From the NCBI GenBank assembly GCA_013215945.1, contig JABSOM010000008.1, positions 1-64,000 of the forward strand: 64,000 nt of DNA, given 5' to 3'. Positions 53,332 to 62,289 of the stretch are shown here, piece by piece (position 1 is the first letter of the stretch; each line of letters opens with the position of its first letter). The stretch comes from Campylobacteraceae bacterium (GTDB taxonomy: Bacteria; Campylobacterota; Campylobacteria; Campylobacterales; Arcobacteraceae). The notes under the pieces were generated by a model. It saw only the letters and a program-made list of their open reading frames with translations, did no database searches and was not told where the DNA came from. Both the position numbers and the translations under genes were made by a program.

Positions 53332-53871
53332 TTATTCGATATTGGCATTACTTTTTCTTATTTCATTGATTATTTTTTCTGTATTTTTAAAAGAGAAATA
53401 AATTGCAAGTAAAAATAAAATCAAACATATTGTAAAAAGAAATATTGTTAGATTACCCCAAATATTCGTATTATTCTTAGCTTGTGACAATTGTGTTGTC
53501 AAAGTCATTGAAGATGTTTGCATTGTTTCCATACCATTAACTTGACTCTCTTGGTTTTTTGAAAAACCTTCTTTAGGACTAATTCCTACTTGGATAAGTA
53601 CATGATCAGGCCCACCATCCAAAACAATTTGGTAAGCTTCATTAGGAATACTTATTGTAAGTTCACTCTCATAAGGCAATCTTTTTTTATATAATATTTC
53701 TCCTGTACTAAGAGATTCAAACCTTATCATAGCTCCTGCTGCTTTATCACCTGTATTATAAGCCCCTACAATTGTAAGTGTATTGTCTTCATTATCGAGT
53801 ACTTCCATTATTAAGTTATGTGAAAAGCCAAGTGTGCAAAATAAACTTAAAACTATTAATATTTTCTTCAT
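53332..53871 (-). CDS. Periplasmic membrane-anchored protein, NikL/DUF4198-like
   Basis: 179 residues. Signal peptide (about 1-17), a beta-rich domain (about 20-100: LIMEVLDNEDNTLTIVGAYNTGDKAAGAMIRFES, LDGGPDHVLIQVGI) of the type seen in NikL/DUF4198-like metal-transport accessory proteins, a linker with Met and Gln, one membrane helix (about 138-160) and a short cytoplasmic tail. It is the third gene of the PepSY cassette (10 bases after it), so it probably works in iron or siderophore handling in the periplasm. Confidence 0.68.
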   Translation of the reverse strand: MKKILIVLSLFCTLGFSHNLIMEVLDNEDNTLTIVGAYNTGDKAAGAMIRFESLSTGEILYKKRLPYESELTISIPNEAYQIVLDGGPDHVLIQVGISPKEGFSKNQESQVNGMETMQTSSMTLTTQLSQAKNNTNIWGNLTIFLFTICLILFLLAIYFSFKNTEKIINEIRKSNANIE

Positions 53872-53880
53872 TTTTTTCCT

Positions 53881-55458
53881 TTATAGTATTCTAGTCCAAA
53901 ATTTTTGGGCCTCTTCTCTCGAGCTTGGTAGTTTTACACTTACATAAAATAAGATAAGAGCAAAAATAAAAAGTCCTATATCCACTCCTAAAATATTCCC
54001 CATGTTTTCATTCCATAATCTTACAGGTGAAAAACCACTAGAATAAAAATGAAGAAAAGGAGAAATAACAAAAAAAACTGCTGCTATTTTTAAAAACTGT
54101 TTCGCTGTTTCATAAGAATTTATCTTATAACACGCCCAAGTATAAGTAGCTATCCAAAAAACAGCAAACATTCCTTTTTGTAAAAGAAACCTGTCTTGCA
54201 TATCAAAAGGTAAGATCCATTGAAGAACAAAGAGTAAACCCGTTGCAGGAATAACTCCTATCATAACAGCTAGGGATAATTTTCCCATACCTTGATAAAC
54301 AGGAATATCTTTAGGAAAAACTTTGGCTTTTTTCTCTAACCACAATAACACGCCAAAACCTAAAGCAAAAGCAGAAATAAGCATTATAAAAACAACAAAA
54401 AACCTTGTAAAAGTATCCACTCCAAATAATTTATGAAGAAACATCATACTGTCATAAATAAGTCCAGACCAATGTTTATCCATTACTTTATTTTGAGATA
54501 TTAAACTTCCATCAATCCCTTTTAGTGTGACACTAGGATCATTTGATATTCCGTTTAAAAAAGGCATATAAGGATTATAACCTTCGAGTTTAGCTTGGGC
54601 ACTTGAATCTTTCCAGTTAATCAAAATTATTTTATTAAAATTAATATCAGGATTAATCTCTTGTGCTCTTTTTATAAGTTCATTCATTTTTAACATAGGC
54701 ACAATATCGTTCTTTTTTTCAATTCTAGGCAAAGCAGGAAATAAAACAGGATCAGTTAATTTCCACTCTTGAAAAGTCTCACCTTTGGAAACAACGTAAG
54801 TCATAGGCATAGACATAGTCCAACCTATATTCATCAATGCCCCAGTTAAAGTAATAATAATAAAAGGAGGGAAAACCCAAGTAAATATTTTTCTGTGCCA
54901 TTTTGAAAATCTACTTTGGGCATTTTTACCTGTATTATTAAACTTTTTTACAATAACAAGAACAAGCCCACCTACAACTAAAAATAATCCAGCAACCGCA
55001 ACAAAACCAAAAAGCCAATAGCCAAAGTCTTTTAAAGGTCGTCCATAATGCATATGATTTAAAAACCTTGCAAGTTGAGACTGTTTGCCTTCGTTTTTCA
55101 CTTCTTCATTGGTATTGGGATTAAAGATTCTTCTTTGTGTAAAAGGAGCATATATTGTAAGTGAGGGGTTTCCTCTGTAACCAGGAAGCCTTATTTGAAC
55201 CCCATTTATCATAGGATAGTCAGGATCAGCCAAAACAGGGTCAATCATAGCCGAGTAGTTTATATTTCTAATATCTGGCATTGCATAATGTTTTGAAGGT
55301 TTTTCCCAAGCTGATATATATGGAAGTACAATAGCAAATATTCCAAAAAAAACAGATATATACATAAATAAAGAGAAAGTAATCCCTACAACTACATGTA
55401 CTCTTAAAAGTCTTTGATTATTTTGTCTGCTTGCTTCTTTTTGTATTGATTGATTCAT
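53881..55458 (-). CDS. PepSY-associated membrane protein (PiuB/iron-regulated type)
   Basis: 525 residues. N-terminal helix (about 22-48) with HVVVGITFSLFMYISVFFG, a large periplasmic region with LARFLNHMHYGRPLKDFGYWLFGFVAVAGLFLVVGGLVL, a second domain after KWHRKIFTWVFPPFIIITLTGALMN and a total of about 9-10 helices, with the heme/metal-type His in HMHYG, KWHRK and FLHKLFG. This is the PiuB/PepSY_TM family, which in other bacteria reduces or releases iron from siderophores in the periplasm. It lies nine bases behind the small membrane gene. Confidence 0.85.
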   Translation of the reverse strand: MNQSIQKEASRQNNQRLLRVHVVVGITFSLFMYISVFFGIFAIVLPYISAWEKPSKHYAMPDIRNINYSAMIDPVLADPDYPMINGVQIRLPGYRGNPSLTIYAPFTQRRIFNPNTNEEVKNEGKQSQLARFLNHMHYGRPLKDFGYWLFGFVAVAGLFLVVGGLVLVIVKKFNNTGKNAQSRFSKWHRKIFTWVFPPFIIITLTGALMNIGWTMSMPMTYVVSKGETFQEWKLTDPVLFPALPRIEKKNDIVPMLKMNELIKRAQEINPDINFNKIILINWKDSSAQAKLEGYNPYMPFLNGISNDPSVTLKGIDGSLISQNKVMDKHWSGLIYDSMMFLHKLFGVDTFTRFFVVFIMLISAFALGFGVLLWLEKKAKVFPKDIPVYQGMGKLSLAVMIGVIPATGLLFVLQWILPFDMQDRFLLQKGMFAVFWIATYTWACYKINSYETAKQFLKIAAVFFVISPFLHFYSSGFSPVRLWNENMGNILGVDIGLFIFALILFYVSVKLPSSREEAQKFWTRIL

Positions 55459-55467
55459 TCAAAAGCC

Positions 55468-55782
55468 TTAAAGATTATAAAAAATAACTAATAATATTGA
55501 AAATATAAAAGAGGGAACAAAAACTCTCATCAAAGCAATCCATTTAGTAAGAGCTATGCTTATCCATAAAGAACACATAGCCCAAACAATAGTATGAAAA
55601 ACTATTGGTACAGTTAGACTTTCACCAACCGTTCCAGGAAGTAAAAAAACCAATAAAGTCATAGCCAAATAAGAAAGAAAGCAGCCACCAAAAATAGAAC
55701 ATATTGTTCTAAATAAACCTATTTTACGGCCATTATTTTCTATTTTTGATAGTTCTTTATATAAAGCATAATATTTATTCAC
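55468..55782 (-). CDS. Small four-helix membrane protein of the PepSY cassette (DUF3649-like)
   Basis: 104 residues with about three to four membrane helices (about 26-48, 58-80, 88-103). KIGLFRTICSIFGGCFLSYLAM and FHTIVWAMCSLWI fit the small iron-uptake-associated membrane proteins found next to PiuB-like genes. It is the first gene of the cassette, with its own GTCC-N17-CGTC promoter motif at 55821-55845. AAAGGAAAAA precedes the ATG. Confidence 0.72.
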   Translation of the reverse strand: MNKYYALYKELSKIENNGRKIGLFRTICSIFGGCFLSYLAMTLLVFLLPGTVGESLTVPIVFHTIVWAMCSLWISIALTKWIALMRVFVPSFIFSILLVIFYNL

Positions 55783-55820
55783 GTTTTTCCTTTAAAAAGT
55801 AATGAACTTCCATAATATAA

Positions 55821-55845
55821 GACGGATTAGGTGATAAAAACGGAC
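55821..55845 (-). promoter_or_regulatory. Candidate ECF promoter of the PepSY cassette
   Basis: GTCCGTTTT (55845-55837), 12 bases, CGTC (55824-55821), then TTAT, about 39 bases before the start at 55782. Spacing is identical to the other four motifs. Confidence 0.7.
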
Positions 55846-55860
55846 AGGTTTTCAAAAAAA

Positions 55861-55906
55861 CTTTGAGATTTTTTGTTTTCTAAATAAAAAATAAGAATTC
55901 TCAAAG
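55861..55906 (-). terminator. Terminator-like hairpin downstream of receptor 2
   Basis: CTTTGAGA (55906-55899 on the minus strand) pairs with TCTCAAAG (55868-55861), with a long AT-rich loop, followed on the minus strand by TTTTTTT. It would end receptor 2 transcription before the ECF promoter of the cassette. Confidence 0.55.
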
Positions 55907-55913
55907 TCTTTTT

Positions 55914-55942
55914 AAATAACGCTCATTTATGTAGCGTTATTT
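55914..55942. repeat. Hairpin AAATAACGCT/AGCGTTATTT
   Basis: Perfect 10-bp stem (55914-55923 with 55933-55942), loop nine bases. The arm is identical to the outer arm of the 145-nt palindrome at 32643-32787 (13 matching bases, AAATAACGCTCAT). It could be a relic of the same element or just the 3' hairpin of receptor 2. Confidence 0.6.
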
Positions 55943-55955
55943 ATATAAAATTTTA

Positions 55956-58292
55956 TTAGAACGTATAGTTTAGTTTCATAGTTATATTTCTAGGGTCACC
56001 ATATCGGTATCTTGCACCATAAAAAATATTAGAATAATATTCTTTATCAAATAAATTGTTTACATTTACTTGAAGTGATAAATCATCTTTTAAGTCATAT
56101 TTTCCCATGATATTTACTAAGTAATATGATTCTTGATAGATTCTTTCATTTTTACTCGTTGAAGGATTTTTAGCTGTTTCATAAAATTTACTTTGCCAGT
56201 TTATTCCAGCACCTAAACTTAATTTATTTACAGTATATTTAGTAGAAAGTGTTATTTGCGTTTTTGCTTCATTTGTAACTATAACTTTACCCTCTTCATC
56301 TTTTGCAGAATAATGTGATAAACCAAAATCTACATTCCAGTTATCATTTATTTCTCCGGATACTTCAATTTCAATACCTTTAGAAACAACCCCCTCAGCT
56401 AATTTATAGGCTTGATCACTTGTACTTAAGACAACATTTGAACCATCTTTAACAGCTAATTTATCTTGCTCAATTCTGAATAAACTTATAGCACTGTTTA
56501 ATGAGTCATCAAAAAATGAACTTTTTAATCCTACTTCATAAGAATTTCCTTCTTTAGGATCTAAAGCGTCACCATTTACATCCTTGTTCTTTGTTTGAGG
56601 TTTAAAAATATTTGTATAACTTGTATAAACAGAGTGCTGTTCATTTAAATCATATACTAGGCCTGCAAAAGGAGTTATATTATTTTGAAAAGTAAAATAT
56701 TCATTATCTTCATTGTATTTCCAAGTAGATACTCTTGTTCCTAAAATTAACTTTAAATCATCTGCTAAAGAAAATTTAGCAACCGAATAAATACCTAATT
56801 GTTCTGTTTCATTAGCGTACGTACCATCAGGAGTGTATGTGGGAGTAGTTGTGGTACTGTTCCAATTGTATACACTGCTAGTTAAAGGATTTCCACCTAT
56901 ATACCACTCTCCTTTTGTTTTATCTCTGCTATACATCAAACCTGCCACAAGTTCATGATCCCTGTTTCCTAAAGTAAAGGGAAGGGATGAATATATATCT
57001 ACCGCATGTGTTTCTCTTTCTTCTAAGTCATTCCAAGCTTCAGAAAGTGTTAAGTTTCCTGTTGTTATATTAGGAAAAGAAGATCTCTCCCAAAATCTAA
57101 CTTCATCAATGTCATTTTTGATATAAGAATAATTTGCTGTTACTTTAGCCTCGTTATTAAAAACATGTTCAAGTTTGGCAGAAGCAGAAATTGTTTCAAA
57201 ATAGTGATACGCATCATCTCCCCCAAAATTAGAAGACTTATCAAAATTAGCTCTACTTCCATCTGAGAAATATATAGGAAGCCCAGCCCCTGTAAAATTT
57301 TCATTATTAAACTCTTGTTTACTAAAAGTAAGTGATAATAATGTGTTATCCCCTAAATCAGCTTCAAAAGCAGTATAAATTGTATTTTCATCTTCATTAT
57401 AATTATCTATAAAAGAATCATTTTGTTTATACGAAGCAATAATTCTTCCTCTTATACTTCCCTCTTCATTAAGGCCTGATGATAAATCAACACTTGTTCC
57501 ATATGCATTCCAAGAACCTACTTCTACTTCAAGAGAGCCTTTAAAGTCCTTACTTGTGGCTCTCTTTTTTACATAATTTATACTTGCCGCTGGATTTCCA
57601 GCTCCACTAGTTAAACCATTTGCACCTCTTACAATTTCAACTCTATCATATATTATTAAACTTTCTTGTCCTTGATTATTATACGTCGTAGGAATTCCAT
57701 CAACTTGATAATAATCTACTTTAAAGCCTCTGCTATAGATTTTATTATTTGTCATATAATATTTTTGCATATTGATTCCAGCTGTTGCTGCTGCTACATC
57801 TTCAAAAGAATTTATATTATTATCTTTAATTTTTTGATTGGTTAGTACTTTAATACTTTGAGGCGTTTCTTTTAGTGATAAGTTAAGTTTTGTAGCTGTG
57901 CTCATTGAAGCTATTGTATAAGAACTGCTATTTTCTGTGTTATTATCTGCATGTTCAATAACTTCAACATCCTCTAATGTAGAAGAAGAATTATTCGCTT
58001 TAATTTTTACAATTACAATCGTATTATTTGAGATTACTGCTTTTAAACCACTACCTTTTAGAAGCGCTTTTAAAGCTTGTTCTAAACCTTCTATATTTTT
58101 AATAGGATTTGCTTTTTTTCCTTTTAAAATATTTTTATCTACTGCGAATGGTAGTTTTGCTATTTTTGATATTTTTGTGATAGCTTCACTTAAAGAGTCT
58201 GTTTTTATACTGTAGGTTTCTAGTGAGTATAAACTACTTGATAGGAGCAGTACCAAGCTTGGAGCGACTAATATTTTACTTAATAGTGTCAT
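55956..58292 (-). CDS. TonB-dependent siderophore receptor with STN domain (module 2)
   Basis: 778 residues. Signal peptide (about 1-22), STN domain (about 28-95: SLSEAITKISKIAKLPFAVDKNIL, LKALLKGSGLKAVI), TonB box LEDVEVIE, plug (about 145-250: LSLKETPQSIKVLTNQKIKD, QVDGIPTTYNNQG, YDRVEIVRGANGLTSG) and barrel ending YRYGDPRNITMKLNYTF. FpvA/FoxA-like ferric-siderophore receptor with trans-signalling. Much of the plug and C-terminus matches receptor 3 residue for residue, so the two are close paralogues. Ribosome site AAAGGAAAGAAA. Confidence 0.93.
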   Translation of the reverse strand: MTLLSKILVAPSLVLLLSSSLYSLETYSIKTDSLSEAITKISKIAKLPFAVDKNILKGKKANPIKNIEGLEQALKALLKGSGLKAVISNNTIVIVKIKANNSSSTLEDVEVIEHADNNTENSSSYTIASMSTATKLNLSLKETPQSIKVLTNQKIKDNNINSFEDVAAATAGINMQKYYMTNNKIYSRGFKVDYYQVDGIPTTYNNQGQESLIIYDRVEIVRGANGLTSGAGNPAASINYVKKRATSKDFKGSLEVEVGSWNAYGTSVDLSSGLNEEGSIRGRIIASYKQNDSFIDNYNEDENTIYTAFEADLGDNTLLSLTFSKQEFNNENFTGAGLPIYFSDGSRANFDKSSNFGGDDAYHYFETISASAKLEHVFNNEAKVTANYSYIKNDIDEVRFWERSSFPNITTGNLTLSEAWNDLEERETHAVDIYSSLPFTLGNRDHELVAGLMYSRDKTKGEWYIGGNPLTSSVYNWNSTTTTPTYTPDGTYANETEQLGIYSVAKFSLADDLKLILGTRVSTWKYNEDNEYFTFQNNITPFAGLVYDLNEQHSVYTSYTNIFKPQTKNKDVNGDALDPKEGNSYEVGLKSSFFDDSLNSAISLFRIEQDKLAVKDGSNVVLSTSDQAYKLAEGVVSKGIEIEVSGEINDNWNVDFGLSHYSAKDEEGKVIVTNEAKTQITLSTKYTVNKLSLGAGINWQSKFYETAKNPSTSKNERIYQESYYLVNIMGKYDLKDDLSLQVNVNNLFDKEYYSNIFYGARYRYGDPRNITMKLNYTF

Positions 58293-58343
58293 TTTCTTTC
58301 CTTTTGATAATAACGACTTTGATAATTGTTATCTGCTAAAGAA

Positions 58344-58368
58344 GACGAGAGAGATGAATATTCGTGAC
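58344..58368 (-). promoter_or_regulatory. Candidate ECF promoter of receptor 2
   Basis: GTCACGAAT (58368-58360), 12 bases, CGTC (58347-58344). One base deviates from the GTCC core (A for C). It lies about 52-76 bases before the receptor start. Confidence 0.62.
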
Positions 58369-58377
58369 AGTAAATTC

Positions 58378-59220
58378 TTAAATCTTTTTTTTGATTATAA
58401 ATTTATTGCCTGTTTCTTCGATTTTTACGGGGTGCATAATAGTAAGTATTTTTAAGAAGTCTTTAAAATGATAAGCGTCAAAGTTTCCACTAATAGGATA
58501 AGAAGCAATTATTTCATCCTCAATTTTTACATTTATATCAATATATTTTTGAAACTCCTTGATAATATCTAGCAAAGTACTTTGATCAAAATTAATTTCT
58601 CCACGTTTCCATTTTGCGATATTCTCGCTTTTCATTTTTCCTAAGCTTTTAATTTCACGATATTCATTCAAAATCAAACTTTGTTCTTTTGTAAGTAATG
58701 CAAGCAGTTTATTGTTTTTAAAAGGATTAAATACGCGTACTATCCCTTCACTCACATTAACTGAAAAATCCATCTTTTTATTGATTACTTCAAACTTGGT
58801 TCCCAAAACTTCAATATTTACTCTTTGTGTTTTTACAATAAAAGCACGATTTTTGTTTTTAGCAATATTAAATAAAGCTCTCCCTTGTGATAAGGTGACT
58901 TCTCTTTTGTTTTCATAATACTTAACAGTGATTTTTGTATTTACATCCAATGATATTTTACTATTATCAGGCAAAACGATATCATTAATTATTTTATTTT
59001 CAGCCATATAAACCTGTGAAAAACTTGCTTCTTCTGGAGAAAAACTCATATATAAAACAGCCAAGATACAGGCAGCACTTAAAGCTGGGGCTATTTTATA
59101 AAAAAGGTTTTTTCGTTTATTTGTACGCTCTCGTTTTACTTTAACCTCAGCACGCAAATTACTTAAAAAAGAAGAAGGAAGCGCATTTATTTCATCAAAT
59201 AATTTTTTGTTTTCTTGCAT
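58378..59220 (-). CDS. FecR-type protein with shortened N-terminus (module 2)
   Basis: 280 residues. The membrane helix (about 45-63) is preceded by only about 44 residues, and the W-x(n)-W DUF4880-like sigma-binding segment seen in the other two FecR proteins is missing. The periplasmic FecR domain is intact (LPDNSKISLDVNTKITVKYY, QGRALFNIAKNKNRAFIVKTQRVNIEVLGTKFEV) and a C-terminal STN-like tail follows. The ATG overlaps the sigma stop (TAATG), and a stop codon precedes it in frame, so the short start is real, not misread. Confidence 0.88.
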   Translation of the reverse strand: MQENKKLFDEINALPSSFLSNLRAEVKVKRERTNKRKNLFYKIAPALSAACILAVLYMSFSPEEASFSQVYMAENKIINDIVLPDNSKISLDVNTKITVKYYENKREVTLSQGRALFNIAKNKNRAFIVKTQRVNIEVLGTKFEVINKKMDFSVNVSEGIVRVFNPFKNNKLLALLTKEQSLILNEYREIKSLGKMKSENIAKWKRGEINFDQSTLLDIIKEFQKYIDINVKIEDEIIASYPISGNFDAYHFKDFLKILTIMHPVKIEETGNKFIIKKKI

Positions 59221-59693
59221 TAAATTTCATTCTCCTTTTTTCTCATTTTCTCTTTTAAATCTATACTTGCTCTTGAAATATGTTTAGCTACTGCACTATT
59301 AGAAATCCCCATAATAGAAGCAATTTTATCTTTAGAATATCCTTCTATTACATACAATACAAAAGCTTCTTTTCTTTTCTCAGGTAGTTTATTAAGCTCA
59401 AGCATCAGAACTTTTTCTCTGTTCTCTGCAAGTACTATATCTTCTACTTCATTTGTAATATTAACAATGTTTTCATTATATGAAACTTCATTTATAATTT
59501 TGTTTTTTCTAGCTTTATCAATGATCAGGTTTTTAGCGACTTTGTATAAAAAGGCTCTTTTATTAGTAATATCATTTTGGTTTGGTAAAGAGATAACTTT
59601 AGTATAGGTTTCTTGTACAATATCTTGAGCATAATCTTTGCTAGAAACTTTTTTCATAATATAAAATAATAACTCTTTATAATGCTCTACCAT
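59220..59693 (-). CDS. ECF sigma factor, FecI-like (module 2)
   Basis: 157 residues. Region 2: ELLFYIMKKVSSKDYAQDIVQETYTKVIS, NKRAFLYKVAKNLIIDKARKNK. Region 4: LPEKRKEAFVLYVIEGYSKDKIASIMGISNSAVAKHISRASIDLKEK, complete helix-turn-helix. No GTCC-N17-CGTC motif lies upstream; the gap to receptor 3 has a sigma-70-like TTGATTATAAT region. It overlaps fecR by three bases. Confidence 0.92.
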   Translation of the reverse strand: MVEHYKELLFYIMKKVSSKDYAQDIVQETYTKVISLPNQNDITNKRAFLYKVAKNLIIDKARKNKIINEVSYNENIVNITNEVEDIVLAENREKVLMLELNKLPEKRKEAFVLYVIEGYSKDKIASIMGISNSAVAKHISRASIDLKEKMRKKENEI

Positions 59694-59797
59694 TCCATCC
59701 TAGCTCTCAAATAATTTTAATAGTAAGAATTATAATCAATTATTTATTAAAGTTTCTAAATTTAAATAAATACATATTTCTAAGCTAAGATATTTTA

Positions 59798-59825
59798 TAT
59801 AAAGAGGAGACCTATCCTCTTTATA
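59798..59825 (-). terminator. Terminator of receptor 3
   Basis: 11-bp stem TATAAAGAGGA (59798-59808) and TCCTCTTTATA (59815-59825), loop GACCTA. On the minus strand it lies directly after the receptor 3 stop and is followed by an AT-rich tail. Confidence 0.75.
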
Positions 59826-59828
59826 TTT

Positions 59829-62207
59829 TTAAAATGTATAGTTTAATTTAATCGTTACATTTCGAGGATCTCCATATCTGTATCTTGCTCCATAAAAAAT
59901 AGCAGAATAATATTTTTTATCAAATAAGTTATTAACATTTAATTGAAGGGATAAATTATCTTTAATGTCATATTTTGCCATCGTATTTACTAAATAGTAT
60001 GCTTTTTGATAAATCTTTTCATCTTTATTTGTAGCAGGATTTGTAGTATTTTCATAAAATTTACTTTGCCAGTTTAAACCTACACCAACACTTAGTTTAT
60101 TTATTTTGTATTTAGAAAAAAGTGTTATTTGTGTTTTAGGATCAGTACTATTTATTTTTTCACCATTTTGATCTTTCGCACTATAATGAGATAAACCAAA
60201 ATTTACAGTTAAGTTATCATTAACTTCTCCTGATAAATCAATCTCAATACCTTTAGAAACAACCCCTTCTGCAAGTTTGTATGCTTGGTCTGTAGTACCT
60301 ATAATTACATTTGAACTATCTTTAACTGCTAAATTATCTTGCTCTATTCTAAATAATGTTATTCCAGAATTTATAGAGTCATTAAATAAAGTACTTTTTA
60401 ATCCTAGCTCATAAGAGTTTCCTTCTTTAGGATCTAAATGTTTTCCACTTATATTTCTTTTATCCGTTTGTGGTTTAAAAATACTTGTATAACTAGCATA
60501 TATAGAGTGTTGATCAGTAATATCATAAACTATACCTAGAAAGGGAGTTATATTATTATTGTATGTAAAATTCTTTTTTGTGGGATCACTCCCCGGCCAA
60601 TAGTCTTCCTCATTATACTTCCAATTAGATACTCTTGCTCCTAACATTAATTTAACGTCATCTGATATAGAAAATCTAGATATTGCATAAGCTCCTAATT
60701 GTTTATATTCTTTATTTGTATAACCATCATATATGTATGTTTGTTTTGGACTCGTACTATTCCAATTATAGACATTACTGAGGTGATCAGCTCCTGTTGA
60801 CTTGTAATATGAGGTATCATTGTTATTCTTACTATACGTTATTCCTGTAAGAAACTCATGTTTTTGAGTTCCCAAAGTAAAAGGCACAGAAGCATAAATA
60901 TCTAAACTATTGATTTTTGATTTATTAACATAATTAAATCCATTACCTATATTTAATTGTCCCGTTTGTTTATCAGGGAAAGTAGTTCTGTTCCAAAATC
61001 TAATTTGATTTAAATCTGTCTTTTTATGTGAATAATGTGCACTTAGTTTTACATCATTATTAAATGTATGTTCTATTTTTGCAGAAGCAGATGTAGTTTT
61101 ATTATTAACAGAGTTCTGATTTGAGCGAAAAGAAGTTGATCTTGAAAAATCAGTTCTTGTGCCATCAGTAAAATATATTGGATTGGCTGTTTCAGCTAAA
61201 TTATCATCATTATGTTCTATTTTTGCCACAGTAAAAGATAATAAAGTATTATCACTTAAATCTGCTTCAAATGCCGCATATAATGTTTTTTTGTCTACTT
61301 CATATTCATCTAAAAAAGAATTACTCCTACTTTTACTAGCAATAACCCTTCCTCTTATACTTCCTTCTTTATTTAAGGAAGATGCTAAATCAACACTTGC
61401 TCCATACTCATCCCAAGATCCTGTTTTTACTTCGATAGAGCCTTTAAAAGCCTTACTTTTAGCATTTTTTCTTACATAATTAATACTAGCAGATGGATTT
61501 CCAGCTCCTGTCATTAGTCCATTAGCTCCCTTTACAATTTCTACTCTATCATATATTGTTAAATCTTCTTGATTCTCTCCATCATAAGAAGTAGGAATAC
61601 CATCAATTTGATAATAATCTATTGAAAACCCCCTACTTTTAAGTTCTCGTGCAAGAGAATAGTTATTTTGACTAGTAATACCTGCGATAGAAGATACTAC
61701 ATCATCAAATGACTGAATGTTTAAATCATTCATTTGATCATTTGTGATAACAGATACACTTTGTGGTGTTTCTTTAATTGATAGATTCATTTTTGTAGAT
61801 GTGTTCATGGAAGATATTGTATAAGAGTCACTACCTTCTGTAGTATTAGAAGAATTTTCAATAACCTCTACATCATCCAAACTTGTTGAGTCTGAAGCAA
61901 TCTTATTTTTCGCTTCTACTTTTACAATAACAATTGCATCATTTTTTATAATAGCTTTTAGGCCTGTACCTTTTAACAGTATTTTTAGTGTTTCTTCTAA
62001 ACCCTCGATATTTTGAACATTTTTTGTTTTTTGAGATTCTAACAACTTATCATTTGCAATATATGACAAGTGAGATTTTTTTGATATAATTTCTAGAGCT
62101 TCTTTTAGAGTTTTGTTTTGTATAGTATAGACATCTTGGGCAAACAAGTTGACACTAAACAGTAAAACTAAACTAGAGGCCGCTAGCATATTCTTTCGCA
62201 ATTTCAT
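59829..62207 (-). CDS. TonB-dependent siderophore receptor with STN domain (module 3)
   Basis: 792 residues. Same layout as receptor 2: signal peptide, STN (TLKEALEIISKKSHLSYIAND, LKILLKGTGLKAII), TonB box DDVEVIE, plug (LSIKETPQSVSVITNDQMND, IDGIPTSYDGENQ, YDRVEIVKGANGLMTG) and barrel ending in the same YRYGDPRN-x-T-x-KLNYTF. Likely a second ferric-siderophore receptor derived from the same gene. Ribosome site AAGGAAAAATAA. Confidence 0.93.
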   Translation of the reverse strand: MKLRKNMLAASSLVLLFSVNLFAQDVYTIQNKTLKEALEIISKKSHLSYIANDKLLESQKTKNVQNIEGLEETLKILLKGTGLKAIIKNDAIVIVKVEAKNKIASDSTSLDDVEVIENSSNTTEGSDSYTISSMNTSTKMNLSIKETPQSVSVITNDQMNDLNIQSFDDVVSSIAGITSQNNYSLARELKSRGFSIDYYQIDGIPTSYDGENQEDLTIYDRVEIVKGANGLMTGAGNPSASINYVRKNAKSKAFKGSIEVKTGSWDEYGASVDLASSLNKEGSIRGRVIASKSRSNSFLDEYEVDKKTLYAAFEADLSDNTLLSFTVAKIEHNDDNLAETANPIYFTDGTRTDFSRSTSFRSNQNSVNNKTTSASAKIEHTFNNDVKLSAHYSHKKTDLNQIRFWNRTTFPDKQTGQLNIGNGFNYVNKSKINSLDIYASVPFTLGTQKHEFLTGITYSKNNNDTSYYKSTGADHLSNVYNWNSTSPKQTYIYDGYTNKEYKQLGAYAISRFSISDDVKLMLGARVSNWKYNEEDYWPGSDPTKKNFTYNNNITPFLGIVYDITDQHSIYASYTSIFKPQTDKRNISGKHLDPKEGNSYELGLKSTLFNDSINSGITLFRIEQDNLAVKDSSNVIIGTTDQAYKLAEGVVSKGIEIDLSGEVNDNLTVNFGLSHYSAKDQNGEKINSTDPKTQITLFSKYKINKLSVGVGLNWQSKFYENTTNPATNKDEKIYQKAYYLVNTMAKYDIKDNLSLQLNVNNLFDKKYYSAIFYGARYRYGDPRNVTIKLNYTF

Positions 62208-62255
62208 TTATTTTTCCTTGTTTTGATTATGAGAACTAATATCTCTTATAAATTA

Positions 62256-62280
62256 AACGAAACAACGTACAAAAGCGGAC
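62256..62280 (-). promoter_or_regulatory. Candidate ECF promoter of receptor 3
   Basis: GTCCGCTTT (62280-62272), 12 bases, CGTT (62259-62256). One base deviates from the CGTC box. About 49-73 bases before the receptor start. Confidence 0.62.
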
Positions 62281-62289
62281 AAGATTTTT

